DNA from: Nodularia sp034931045
GTDB taxonomy: Bacteria; Cyanobacteriota; Cyanobacteriia; Cyanobacteriales; Nostocaceae
Direction of reading: 5' to 3'
NCBI RefSeq assembly: GCF_034931045.1
Contig: NZ_JAYGHH010000016.1
Span: forward strand, 19,969-83,968
Length of the DNA stretch: 64,000 nucleotides
Shown here: positions 54,471 to 63,400 of the stretch, in pieces
How the letters are laid out: each line of letters begins with the position of its first letter
Position numbering within the stretch: position 1 is the stretch's first letter
The notes under the pieces: generated by a model
The model's input: only the letters and a program-made list of their open reading frames with translations
Databases searched by the model: none
Told to the model about the DNA's origin: nothing
Made by a program: the position numbers and the translations under genes

Positions 54471-56009
54471 ATGGCGCGTCTAGCACTGCTGAGTGTATCT
54501 AACAAAACTGGTATAGTTGACCTGGCTCGTCGCTTGGTCGAAGAATTTAATTTTGATTTAATCAGTAGTGGGGGAACGGCAAAAACCCTCAAGGATGCGG
54601 GGCTACCAGTGACAAAGGTTTCTGATTACACTGGTTCACCTGAAATTTTAGGTGGTCGAGTTAAAACCTTACATCCTCGCATTCATGGCGGAATTTTGGC
54701 GCGGCGAGATATTCCCCAACATTTAACTGATTTAGAAAATAACCAAATTCGCCCGATTGATTTAGTGGTAGTGAATCTTTATCCCTTTGAGGAAACTATT
54801 GCTAAACCTGGGGTGACGTTATCTGAGGCTGTTGAACAAATTGATATCGGTGGTCCAGCGATGTTGCGGGCTGCATCGAAAAATTTCGCTCATCTGACGG
54901 TATTATGTGACCCGGCACAGTATGAGGAATATTTGCAGGAATTAGGGCAAAATAACGGTTCTGCATCTTTGGAGTTTCGCCAAAAATGTGCTTTAAAAGG
55001 TTTTTCTCATACGGCTAGTTATGATCAAGCGATAGCAGCTTATCTTAGCCAACAATCTCAAGATTCTCTACCCCAGGAATATAACCTTTCTGGACAGCAA
55101 TTGCAATCTCTGCGTTACGGCGAAAACCCTCATCAATCTGCTGCTTGGTATCAAAGCGGGACTACTCCCACGGGTTGGGCTGCGGCGACGAAATTGCAAG
55201 GTAAGGAACTGAGTTATAATAATTTGGTGGATTTAGAAGCCGCCCGCCGCATTATTGCTGAGTTTACTGATACTCCCGCCGCAACGGTGATTAAGCACAC
55301 AAACCCCTGTGGTGTGGCTGTGGGCAGTACTCTGGTGGAAGCATATCAAAAAGCTTTTAATGCTGATTCAATTTCAGCTTTTGGGGGAATTGTGGCACTG
55401 AATCGCCCTATTGATGCGGCAACAGCTAATGAGTTAACCAAGACATTTTTGGAATGTGTGGTTGCGCCTGGTTGTGAACCCCAAGCCCAAGAAATTTTAG
55501 CGGCGAAATCTAAACTACGGATTTTAACGTTACCAGATTTGAGCAGTGGCCCCCAGGATACCGTGAAAGCGATCGCTGGTGGTTTTTTAGTCCAAGCTGC
55601 TGATGATGCCATAGCTGATACTAGTCAATGGCAAGTAGTCACTGAACGTCAACCCACCCCGGATGAGTTAGCCGAGTTACTGTTTGCTTGGAAGGTCTGT
55701 AAACACGTTAAATCCAATGCTATTGTGATTACAAGCGATCGCACTACTCTAGGCGTAGGTGCTGGTCAAATGAATCGCGTTGGTTCAGTTAAAATAGCCT
55801 TAGAACAAGCTGGCGCAAAAGCCCAAGGCGCAATTCTCGCCAGTGATGGATTTTTCCCCTTCGATGATTCTGTGAAAACAGCCGCAGCAGCCGGAATTAC
55901 TGCCATTGTCCAACCAGGCGGAAGTTTGCGCGATCAAGATTCCATCAAGGCTGCAAATGAGCTAGGTTTAGTCATGGTGTTAACTGGTGTGCGCCACTTT
56001 TTACATTAA
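54471..56009 (+). CDS. purH: Bifunctional AICAR transformylase / IMP cyclohydrolase
   Basis: 512 aa, full length. The N-terminal IMP cyclohydrolase (MGS-like) domain shows LALLSVSNKTGIVDLARRL and SSGGTAKTLKDAGLPVTKVS plus KTLHPRIHGGILARR. The transformylase domain holds the KHTNPCG catalytic motif (VIKHTNPCGVAVG) and the conserved ending DQDSIKAANELGLVMVLTGV. It carries out the last two steps of IMP synthesis. GAGGA 8 nt before the ATG gives a good start. A strong hairpin follows the gene. Confidence 0.98.
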   Translation: MARLALLSVSNKTGIVDLARRLVEEFNFDLISSGGTAKTLKDAGLPVTKVSDYTGSPEILGGRVKTLHPRIHGGILARRDIPQHLTDLENNQIRPIDLVVVNLYPFEETIAKPGVTLSEAVEQIDIGGPAMLRAASKNFAHLTVLCDPAQYEEYLQELGQNNGSASLEFRQKCALKGFSHTASYDQAIAAYLSQQSQDSLPQEYNLSGQQLQSLRYGENPHQSAAWYQSGTTPTGWAAATKLQGKELSYNNLVDLEAARRIIAEFTDTPAATVIKHTNPCGVAVGSTLVEAYQKAFNADSISAFGGIVALNRPIDAATANELTKTFLECVVAPGCEPQAQEILAAKSKLRILTLPDLSSGPQDTVKAIAGGFLVQAADDAIADTSQWQVVTERQPTPDELAELLFAWKVCKHVKSNAIVITSDRTTLGVGAGQMNRVGSVKIALEQAGAKAQGAILASDGFFPFDDSVKTAAAAGITAIVQPGGSLRDQDSIKAANELGLVMVLTGVRHFLH

Positions 56010-56116
56010 ATCTTTGGGAGTTAGCTTGTGCCAGTTTACAAACTGTCACATATTACACTTGTATTCTCGGCAAACAGCAGTATTCTCTAGTTGTGTGTGA
56101 GGAGCAAGTTAAAAAT

Positions 56117-56163
56117 AAAAAGCGTTTGGGGTGGAAACACGGTAACACTCCCAGACGCTTTTT
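56117..56163 (+). terminator. Strong terminator hairpin after purH, possibly the 3' end of a small RNA
   Basis: AAAAAGCGT...ACGCTTTTT with an inner TGGG-GTG / CAC-TCCCA stem and the loop GAAACACGGTAA. It works in both directions (A tract before, T tract after). It lies 107 bp past the purH stop. The GGAAACA in the loop recalls motifs in cyanobacterial Yfr2-type RNAs, so a small RNA is possible, but this is weak. Confidence 0.75.
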
Positions 56164-56167
56164 AATT

Positions 56168-56205
56168 TATAATTCGTAATTCGTAATTTGTAATTCGTAA
56201 TTTGT
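56168..56205. repeat. Heptamer tandem repeat (STRR)
   Basis: Five units of AATTCGT / AATTTGT in tandem, directly after the hairpin. Confidence 0.8.
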
Positions 56206-56326
56206 TATATCAGGCTAGGCCAATATCATTCTAAATTTTAACTTTCGCTGAAACTGTTCCCTATTCCCTGCCTCCACGACAAAACTTTTATGCCTAACGG
56301 CACGCTACGCGAACAGCAAACCCTAT

Positions 56327-57019
56327 TTAAGATTTGCCCTCTAGCGGGTTAGCAATGTATTTAAATGCTGGCTCAGAATTCCAGGGGCCACGCTGATCTT
56401 TACCATCGCCATTTGTAGATAGGTTGTAATAAATATCAACCGTTTCATCAGGCTGAATATTACCAAAAAATGGTTCATCCAATTTACCCAATGAATCCAA
56501 AGCTTTCATAAACATTCGAGTATGAGAAACTTCTCTTGTTAATAGATGAACCAAAGTCTCTTTAGTTCCTTCATCTGTTGCTAACTTAATTAATTCTTCG
56601 TAAGTTTGACGTGCGCCAGCTTCTGCGGCAATATTAGCTCTCAAATCCCTGACGACATCTCCACCTTCATTCAAGTAATTTGCCGTCCAAGCACTTCCTT
56701 GACTATCTAGAAAGTGAGGTCCTATACCTCTGACAGCAAAAAGAGTGCTTTTATATGCCTCTGTCTGATCCATATTTTTGGTATGACCTTCAATCAGTCT
56801 ACCAACCATTTCTAAATGACTAAATTCCTCCAGAGCAATGTCTTGGAGCATATCTCGAATTCCAGCATTTTCAACATGAAAAGATTGTACCCAATATTGC
56901 AAAGCTGCTGATAGTTCTCCAGTTGCTCCGCCAAACTGCTCTAGCAGTAATTGGGCAAAACGAGGGTCAGCTTCAGCAATATTTACAGCATGAATTGTTT
57001 CTTTTTTATGGTAAAACAT
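56327..57019 (-). CDS. Manganese catalase
   Basis: 230 aa from ATG at 57019, the native start (MFYHKKETIHAV), with AGAGG 7 nt upstream. An upstream in-frame start would add 28 residues that do not fit the family. The dimanganese site is complete: the first Glu in GATGELSAALQYW, the ExxH of EEFSHLEMVGR, the Glu of AAEAGARQTYEE and the His of REVSHTRMFMKAL. It splits H2O2 to water and O2. Cyanobacterial Mn catalases of this length are induced by desiccation and oxidative stress in several Nostocales. Confidence 0.93.
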   Translation of the reverse strand: MFYHKKETIHAVNIAEADPRFAQLLLEQFGGATGELSAALQYWVQSFHVENAGIRDMLQDIALEEFSHLEMVGRLIEGHTKNMDQTEAYKSTLFAVRGIGPHFLDSQGSAWTANYLNEGGDVVRDLRANIAAEAGARQTYEELIKLATDEGTKETLVHLLTREVSHTRMFMKALDSLGKLDEPFFGNIQPDETVDIYYNLSTNGDGKDQRGPWNSEPAFKYIANPLEGKS

Positions 57020-57415
57020 AGGATACCTCTTAAAGAAAGCATTTTTAAATTTCAAAAATGACTCAGTTGGACAAAATAAATTAATTAATATCGCAGTTTT
57101 CACCTGAGTGAGAACAATATTGATAGCTTGAAGTTCTTAATGTCCTAAACGCCCTACTACCTCTCTAAGCGCAGCTATGCCCCGGCTTTACAGCACTCTG
57201 CTATATGATATTTTAGTTGCCAAAACTATAAACCCGCTAGAGATACTACCCTTTGGTAGTATCGATGCGTTGAATTAAAGAAATTAACATTTAGGTTGAG
57301 AGAACGTCGCAATTCCCGTTAGCTATAAACTTGATATTGAACTTACGAGATTGATGTGTAAGCAGATTTAGCAGGCACGTTCCTCATCTATTCGTCAGTT
57401 AGTGGCTAATTTAAA
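57020..57415. other. Spacer between the GlsB-type and catalase genes, 396 bp
   Basis: Contains the catalase promoter and leader and the perfect hairpin at 57242-57263. No gene is seen. Confidence 0.45.
57242..57263. other. Perfect palindrome upstream of Mn catalase
   Basis: GATACTACC and GGTAGTATC around CTTT. There is no T tract on either side. It lies about 220 bp upstream of the catalase start and could be a protein-binding palindrome or an RNA hairpin. Confidence 0.6.
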
Positions 57416-57688
57416 TTAGGCACTAGTGCGGCTGGTAAATAGTCCCCACAAATAAATAGCAATGATGGAGCCAATAACTGCAACAAAAAGCCCTGGTATG
57501 CTTAAACTAGTAGCCGTTAATTGTAGCGTTCCCGTTTGTAGCAGACTAAATATACTACCTCCGACAAACGCACCGATAATACCCAAAATCATTGTTGAGA
57601 GAATACCACCACCTTGAGAGCCGGGATAAATCGCTTTACCGATTGCACCAGCCAAAAGTCCTAAAATTGCCCAAGCAATAAGATTCAT
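57416..57688 (-). CDS. GlsB/YeaQ/YmgE-family stress membrane protein
   Basis: 90 aa with three hydrophobic helices: MNLIAWAILGLLAGAIGKAI, GILSTMILGIIGAFVGGSIF and SIPGLFVAVIGSIIAIYLWG. The family is transglycosylase-associated in name only and its members respond to stress. The glycine-zipper spacing (GLLAGAIGK, GIIGAFVGG) is typical. It follows the Mn catalase region on the same strand, so it may share stress control. Confidence 0.92.
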   Translation of the reverse strand: MNLIAWAILGLLAGAIGKAIYPGSQGGGILSTMILGIIGAFVGGSIFSLLQTGTLQLTATSLSIPGLFVAVIGSIIAIYLWGLFTSRTSA

Positions 57689-57980
57689 AATTTTCCTCTA
57701 AAATCTCAACTGTATTTATCTTAGCAATTCTTATTTACAATTGTTTCAACCAGAGGAAATAGTTATTAAAACCAAAAGGTAGATAAATACCTATGTGAGT
57801 TGAGATGAAAGGCTGAAATGCTTATTTTGTTTTGGCTCTTGGAGTGCTTTTTTAGCAAGATTACTATATCTTAAATGAATATTAATTTTATCAGGATAAT
57901 TGGTAATGTTTCATGAGCATAATTACCAATTACCCAGTTTTTCTGAGCAGTAAAATAAAAAAATGTTTGTAATTCTGAGC

Positions 57981-59363
57981 TTAAATTGCCTGAGAGAATT
58001 GTTTATCTCTGGTTTGATTATATTTATCAAATGTGACAGCAATATTTCTCACCAGTAACCTACCGATATCTGTAATCTGGATGCGGTTGGTTGAAATTTT
58101 GACGAGTTCATCAGCTGCTAGTGTTTCTAATGCCTTTAACTCATGGTCAAAATAATCATCGAAATTGATGTGATATTTATCTGCAATATCTTGCTTATTC
58201 AGATGAAAGTGAGACATAATGCACATGATCACATCCCGTCTGATGATGTCATCTTGACTTAGTTTAATTCCTTTACTAATGGGTAAAATATCTGCCGCGA
58301 TCGCCTGATAATAATCCTTTAATTGTTTGTGGTTCTGCACATAGGCATCATGAAGCATACTGATGGATGTAGCACCAAAACCTAAGAGTTCTGTTCCCGC
58401 ATGGGTAGTGTATCCTTGAAAGTTGCGCTGGAGGGTGTGATTTTGTTGCGCGATCGCTAATTCATCATTATGTTTGGCAAAATGATCCATCCCGATGAAT
58501 AGATACTTGCTATTGGTTAATTCTTCAATAGTCATTTTGAGAATTTCCAACTTTTCCTGCGGTTGCGGTAATGCTGCTTGAGGAATATTTTTTTGCGCTG
58601 GCTTCATCCACGGTACATAGGCGAAGTTAAACACAACAATGCGGTTAGGGTCTAATGCAATGGTCTTTTTGACTGTTTCTTGAAATGTCTGGAGGGTTTG
58701 ATAAGGTAAACCATAAATCAGGTCTACATTCACACTGTCAAACTTGGCAGCTTTAATCCAATCCATGACATCAAACAGCAGTTCTTCTGGCTGGACACGA
58801 TTCACGGCTAATTGGACTTGGGGATTAAAATCTTGAATCCCAAAGCTAATGCGGTTAAACCCCACTTCGCGGAGAAAGAAAATATAGTCTTGATCTACGT
58901 AGGTGGGATTAATTTCAATGGAAATTTCGGCTTGTGGATCAATATTAAAGTTTTCGGTGATATGTTTCCATAAAAATTTCACTTGGTCGTGATTTAAATA
59001 ATTAGGTGTACCACCACCCCAGTGAATTTGCAGCACTTTTCGATCTCGATCAATCAAGGTTGCCATGTTCTTGATTTCTCGTACCAAATGTTCTAAGTAA
59101 GGCTTGGCGATATTCTTATTTTGGGAAATGACTGTATTACAGCCGCAGAAGTAGCAAGCAGTCTGACAAAAGGGAATATGGAAATATAGAGACAGAGGAG
59201 ATTTTCGGTAGTTGGAGGCGGCGATCGCACCGTGAAAATCGGTTACAGTAAATTCTGTACTTAACTCTGTAGCGGGCGGGTAACTCGTGTATCTCGGCGC
59301 AGGATTATCATACTTTTTGATCATATTCAGATCAAATTTGACACTAGGCAAGACAAAAACCAT
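57981..59363 (-). CDS. hemN: Oxygen-independent coproporphyrinogen III dehydrogenase
   Basis: 460 aa from ATG at 59363, preceded by GGAGG 5-6 nt upstream; the longer frame to 59399 adds only 12 residues. The radical-SAM cluster motif is in FHIPFCQTACYFCGCNTV (CxxxCxxC), followed by the HemN-specific extra Cys. QIHWGGGTPNYLNHDQVKFL and ERISFGIQDF-type motifs (here FNRISFGIQDFNPQVQ) are present. It converts coproporphyrinogen III to protoporphyrinogen IX for heme and chlorophyll when oxygen is low, useful in heterocysts or dark anoxic mats. No fnr-like site was recognised. The next gene upstream is typA. Confidence 0.96.
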   Translation of the reverse strand: MVFVLPSVKFDLNMIKKYDNPAPRYTSYPPATELSTEFTVTDFHGAIAASNYRKSPLSLYFHIPFCQTACYFCGCNTVISQNKNIAKPYLEHLVREIKNMATLIDRDRKVLQIHWGGGTPNYLNHDQVKFLWKHITENFNIDPQAEISIEINPTYVDQDYIFFLREVGFNRISFGIQDFNPQVQLAVNRVQPEELLFDVMDWIKAAKFDSVNVDLIYGLPYQTLQTFQETVKKTIALDPNRIVVFNFAYVPWMKPAQKNIPQAALPQPQEKLEILKMTIEELTNSKYLFIGMDHFAKHNDELAIAQQNHTLQRNFQGYTTHAGTELLGFGATSISMLHDAYVQNHKQLKDYYQAIAADILPISKGIKLSQDDIIRRDVIMCIMSHFHLNKQDIADKYHINFDDYFDHELKALETLAADELVKISTNRIQITDIGRLLVRNIAVTFDKYNQTRDKQFSQAI

Positions 59364-59847
59364 CAAAACCTCCAAGAAACTGTAACCATCCCGCCTCATG
59401 TAGCGTGGCGGAAATCAAACTACCATTCAATAAATTTGTCTACTCTCGCTGTTGTCTAGTGTAGAGAGTTGCGGGAGTGCGTGATGTGTTGACTCCCACC
59501 AAACAGCCTCAATAATCTCAAATGATCGGATATGTTGTTTTTGTTGGCGATCATTTTCTCTCACCAAATTATTTAACTATCAATATTTTGATAACTATAA
59601 AATTATTAATATTTCTTTATATTTTTCTGGTTGTAAATCAACAGTACCACAACCCACCATCCCAGATCATCAAGGCGTTAGGACTAACACCAATAAAAAA
59701 CCCTACCCAAAACTGATCATTTTGGTAGGGTGTACACCTTAGACTTATCCATCATGCCATTACCCAATTCTGTTAGCTGAAACAGCACAGATTAAGTATT
59801 TTATTGAATGGGTAATAGATAGTTACTTGCGGGTTGGGTGCTTTTAT
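59364..59847. other. Spacer between typA and hemN, 484 bp
   Basis: Contains the typA terminator at 59696-59731 and the hemN promoter. A 64-codon plus-strand frame (59522-59716) overlaps the terminator, has no domain and was not called. Confidence 0.45.
59696..59731 (-). terminator. Rho-independent terminator of typA
   Basis: On the minus strand ACCCTACCAAAA pairs with TTTTGGGTAGGGT around a short loop and is followed by TTTTTT. It lies 117 bp after the typA stop. Confidence 0.8.
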
Positions 59848-61638
59848 CTAACGTTTAGCGAACTTCTTGGTTACTTTCCGTAAACGAATTGATTCTGGCG
59901 TAACTTCCACCAACTCATCAGGGCCGATATACTCCAAAGCCCGTTCTAGACTCATATCGATTGGTGTTTGCAATTGTACTAGTTCCTCACCACCAGAAGC
60001 CCGGTGATTGGTTAACTGCTTCGTCTTACAGACATTCAATTCCAAGTCTTGAGGACGATTATGTTCACCGATAATCATGCCTTTATACACCTTAGTACCT
60101 GGAGTGATAAAGAATGCGCCTCTATCTTCTGAGTTTTTCATGGCGTAGAAAGTCGAAACACCTTCTTCAAAAGCAATGAGAACGCCTTTGTTCCGGGCTT
60201 CAATTTCTCCAGACAGGGGACGATAATCATGGAAACTGTGGTTCATGATACCTTCACCACGAGTCATCCGCATAAATTCACCCCGGAAACCAATCAAGCC
60301 ACGGGCGGGAATAATAAACTCTAGTAGTGTGCGTCCATTTCCCACAACTTGCATATCTTGCATTTCGCCTTTGCGTTGTCCCAGGCGTTCAATACAGCTA
60401 CCAACAGCGTCTTCGGGAATATCCAATGCTAGGAGTTCAAAAGGTTCGCAAGGTTGACCGTTGATTTCGCGGTAAATTACTTGTGGTTGAGATACTTGGA
60501 ACTCGAAACCTTCACGGCGCATGGTTTCAATTAAGATACCCAAGTGTAATTCACCCCGACCGCAAACTTGGAATTTATCGGGAGAATCAGTTTCTTCGAC
60601 TCGGAGGGCGACGTTAGTTTCTAATTCACGGAATAGGCGATCGCGTACTTGTCTTGATGTCACCAGTTTACCTTCCTGACCAGCAAAGGGTGAATCATTT
60701 ACCCAGAAGGTCATTTGTAAAGTGGGTTCATCCACCTTAATTAGTGGTAAAGCCTGGGGTTCGTTGGGGTCAGTAATGGTTTCCCCAATATAAGCATCAG
60801 CGAAACCGGCCACAGCCACAATATACCCGGCGGTAGCTTCTTCCATTTCCACCCGCTTCAGTCCTTCAAATCCCATTAATTTGGTAATTTTGGACTTGAC
60901 AATTGTACCGTTTTCTGTTACCAGAGCCGCTTGTTGTCCAGCCCGGATTGTACCATTGTGGATTCTACCAATCACAATCCGTCCCAGATATTCTGAATAA
61001 TCTAGGGTAGTAACTTGCAATTGCAGAGGCTTATTGATATCACCAACAGGAGGTGGAACGTGTTGCAGAATGGCATTAAACAGGGGCTGCATATCTACCG
61101 CTTCGGCTTCCATGCTTTCTTTAGCAAAACCGCTCATTCCAGAAGCAAATAGATAGGTAAAATCACATTGGTCTTCATCTGCGCCTAATTCCAAGAACAG
61201 ATCCAAAACCTTATCTACAGCCACGTGGGGGTCAGCTTGGGCGCGGTCAATTTTGTTAATAACAACGATGGGGCGCAGTCCTTTTTCCAGAGCTTTTTTC
61301 AAGACAAAGCGTGTCTGGGGCATAGGGCCTTCGTTGGCATCGACAATCAACAGACAACCATCAACCATGCCTAGTACCCGTTCAACTTCGCCGCCAAAGT
61401 CAGCGTGTCCTGGGGTATCAACAATATTGATTAAGGTTTCTTTGTAGCGAACGGCTGTATTTTTAGAAAGAATTGTAATACCCCGCTCCCGTTCTAGGGT
61501 GTTGGAATCCATGACACAATCCGGAACGTCTTCACCTTCTCGGAAAATACCAGATTGTTTGAGGAGCGCATCAACCAGGGTAGTTTTGCCGTGGTCAACG
61601 TGGGCGATAATGGCGACGTTGCGAATTGGGAGCGTCAT
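59848..61638 (-). CDS. typA: Translational GTPase TypA/BipA
   Basis: 596 aa from ATG at 61638 (MTLPIRNVAIIAHVDHGKTT), the standard TypA start; the upstream TTG frame was rejected. G1 is AHVDHGKTT, G2 lies in ERERGITI, G3 is DTPGHADFGG and G4 is VINKIDR. The EF-G-like domain V and the TypA-specific C-terminus (GEELVQLQTPIDMSLERALE, ending RKVTKKFAKR) are present. TypA binds ribosomes and supports growth at low temperature and stress by helping assembly. Its terminator is at 59696-59731. Confidence 0.97.
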   Translation of the reverse strand: MTLPIRNVAIIAHVDHGKTTLVDALLKQSGIFREGEDVPDCVMDSNTLERERGITILSKNTAVRYKETLINIVDTPGHADFGGEVERVLGMVDGCLLIVDANEGPMPQTRFVLKKALEKGLRPIVVINKIDRAQADPHVAVDKVLDLFLELGADEDQCDFTYLFASGMSGFAKESMEAEAVDMQPLFNAILQHVPPPVGDINKPLQLQVTTLDYSEYLGRIVIGRIHNGTIRAGQQAALVTENGTIVKSKITKLMGFEGLKRVEMEEATAGYIVAVAGFADAYIGETITDPNEPQALPLIKVDEPTLQMTFWVNDSPFAGQEGKLVTSRQVRDRLFRELETNVALRVEETDSPDKFQVCGRGELHLGILIETMRREGFEFQVSQPQVIYREINGQPCEPFELLALDIPEDAVGSCIERLGQRKGEMQDMQVVGNGRTLLEFIIPARGLIGFRGEFMRMTRGEGIMNHSFHDYRPLSGEIEARNKGVLIAFEEGVSTFYAMKNSEDRGAFFITPGTKVYKGMIIGEHNRPQDLELNVCKTKQLTNHRASGGEELVQLQTPIDMSLERALEYIGPDELVEVTPESIRLRKVTKKFAKR

Positions 61639-61920
61639 AGGAGCTTTTAGTGAACTCAAGAGGGGGTTTTCAGATTCAATTTTCAATGCTGAGTTGCTTT
61701 AACAGAATTGTTTATGATTAGCAAATTCTGTAAAGAACCTTTAACAATTCTAGCCTAATCTACACAATTCCGGGGGGTTTTCTTGAGGCTATCCTAGAAT
61801 AAATATTTTTTTTGAGCATTTTCTCTATAATCGTGTCACAATTAGCACCAAATTTGTAAATTAGCAAGGTGATGTTGAAGTTTGAGACTGGAAATCTGTA
61901 AATTCAGTCATTGAGGAGAA

Positions 61921-62289
61921 ATGCGATCGACTAAAATTAAAATAATGGTAGTTGAACCAAAAGATGTTCAGCGTTACATTACCAGTGACGGTAGAGTTCC
62001 CTTTGCTGAGTGGTTTGACGCACTTAGAGATACAAAAGCTAAATCTATAATCGATAAAAGACTCAACCGAGTCAGTCTTGGGAATTTAGGAGATTATCGC
62101 TCAGTTGGGCAAGGTGTCTATGAACTAAAGATAGATTTTGGACCCGGCTACCGAATTTATTTTGGACAAATTGGCACAATAATTATACTCATCCTCTGTG
62201 GCGGAGATAAAAGCACCCAAAACCAAGATATTCGTAAATCGATAGAGTATTTGCAAGACTATAGGAGACGAGAAAATGCCAACCAGTGA
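61921..62289 (+). CDS. Type II toxin, RelE/ParE superfamily (Gp49/HI1419-like)
   Basis: 122 aa. The pattern YITSDGRVPFAEWFDALRDT, KSIIDKRLNRVSLGNLGDYR and SVGQGVYELKIDFGPGYRIY is that of the phage-derived Gp49-like / HI1419 killer family. The Tyr-Arg pair in PGYRIYFGQ is the site region. It would cleave mRNA on the ribosome when free of antitoxin. A GAGGAG Shine-Dalgarno precedes the ATG. The stop overlaps the next gene by 14 nt, so the two are translationally coupled, toxin first. Confidence 0.9.
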   Translation: MRSTKIKIMVVEPKDVQRYITSDGRVPFAEWFDALRDTKAKSIIDKRLNRVSLGNLGDYRSVGQGVYELKIDFGPGYRIYFGQIGTIIILILCGGDKSTQNQDIRKSIEYLQDYRRRENANQ

Positions 62290-62653
62290 TAGTTACCATG
62301 ATTATCTAATTTCACGCCTCAAAGATCGAGATTATGCTACTGTCTATCTTGAAACTCACTTAGAATTAGAAGAAGAAGAAAAGCCAGATCGTGAGTTATT
62401 AACACTTGCACTAAGCCATGTAGCTAATGCTCTGGGTGAAGAAAATATGACTCCAGAAAAGGTAAAACTACAGATAAAAGAAATAGATACACTGTTCTCC
62501 CCAGGAGGAAGCGAACCAATTCACAAATTTGGTAATTGGCTAAATGCTTTGGGCTTGAAACTACCTGATTCTAAGCTGAGACAAATTAAACATTTCCAGA
62601 TGAAACCCTCACACACAGGCTCTCAGACTCGGCGAAAGTTTAGTAAATTTTAA
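62276..62653 (+). CDS. Antitoxin partner, HI1420-like but divergent
   Basis: 125 aa. The start SYHDYLISRLKDRDYATVYL and ALSHVANALG resemble the HI1420/HigA-type 'addiction module antidote' family, but the region where the DNA-binding HTH is expected (EENMTPEKVKLQIKEI...GNWLNALGLKL) is poorly conserved, and a basic tail (TGSQTRRKFSKF) follows. It overlaps the toxin stop by 14 nt. The order toxin then antitoxin is usual for this family. It probably binds and neutralises the toxin and may repress the operon. Confidence 0.8.
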   Translation: MPTSDSYHDYLISRLKDRDYATVYLETHLELEEEEKPDRELLTLALSHVANALGEENMTPEKVKLQIKEIDTLFSPGGSEPIHKFGNWLNALGLKLPDSKLRQIKHFQMKPSHTGSQTRRKFSKF

Positions 62654-62717
62654 TATAGTAGGACTTCTATCTTCAGACTAACTATTATGTATGGTTCTGT
62701 GAATTTATTTTACCTAC

Positions 62718-63287
62718 TTATTTAACTTTCAACCAACTAAAAATATCACTTGCTTTTAACTGCCAATCTGTTAACACATCGAGAACAGGTAATATATCAG
62801 TATTGTATTTAACTTCAGGCAATTGATTCGGTTGAAATACCATCACCGATTTATCATTAGGGTCAATAAACCAACCTAATTTAGTCCCCTGGTTAATACA
62901 AAAAATAATGTTATTAATTACATGATTAGGAGATTGATCAGGTGATAAAATTTCAATAATCCAATCTGGATAACTTTCAAACCTATTGGCAATTTCTCCA
63001 TCTGCATCAGTGGGGATGCGTGACCACTCAAACACAGCAATATCAGGAACTAAAGAACGTCCCCCAAAGGTACAGCGTAACTCCGTTAATGCTAAAGCTT
63101 TTTGCTGGGGTTCACCCACCTGATTGATATTGGTTGATAAACAAGTTTGGATTCTGCTATGTTTTCCCTGGGGCATTGGTTTTTGATAGATGCTGCCGTC
63201 GATATATTCACTAGCTGGTTTAGTTTCTGGTAATTGCAGAAATTCTGTGAGGGAAAGCTGGGAATTTACCTGAGTCGAAAGTGCCAT
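62718..63287 (-). CDS. Uma2-family (DUF820) putative endonuclease
   Basis: 189 aa from ATG at 63287 (MALSTQVNSQLSLTEFLQLP), with GGAG 9 nt upstream. Landmarks: SEYIDGSIYQKPMPQGKHSR, LVPDIAVFEWSRIP, WIIEILSPDQSPNHVI and GWFIDPNDKSVMVF. This is the DUF820 subtype with a short N-terminus. Confidence 0.9.
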   Translation of the reverse strand: MALSTQVNSQLSLTEFLQLPETKPASEYIDGSIYQKPMPQGKHSRIQTCLSTNINQVGEPQQKALALTELRCTFGGRSLVPDIAVFEWSRIPTDADGEIANRFESYPDWIIEILSPDQSPNHVINNIIFCINQGTKLGWFIDPNDKSVMVFQPNQLPEVKYNTDILPVLDVLTDWQLKASDIFSWLKVK

Positions 63288-63400
63288 TAGCAAATACTCC
63301 TAAAATATAAAAATATGGTAATTTAGCTCGTAGTAATTGCTCTTAACCTTTAATTCAGGACTAAAGTCCTGACTACAAACCTTTAATTATTTACTACGAC

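Noticed and set aside
59522..59716. 64-codon plus-strand frame between typA and hemN
   Set aside because: Its end runs into the typA terminator hairpin; AT-rich with no domain.
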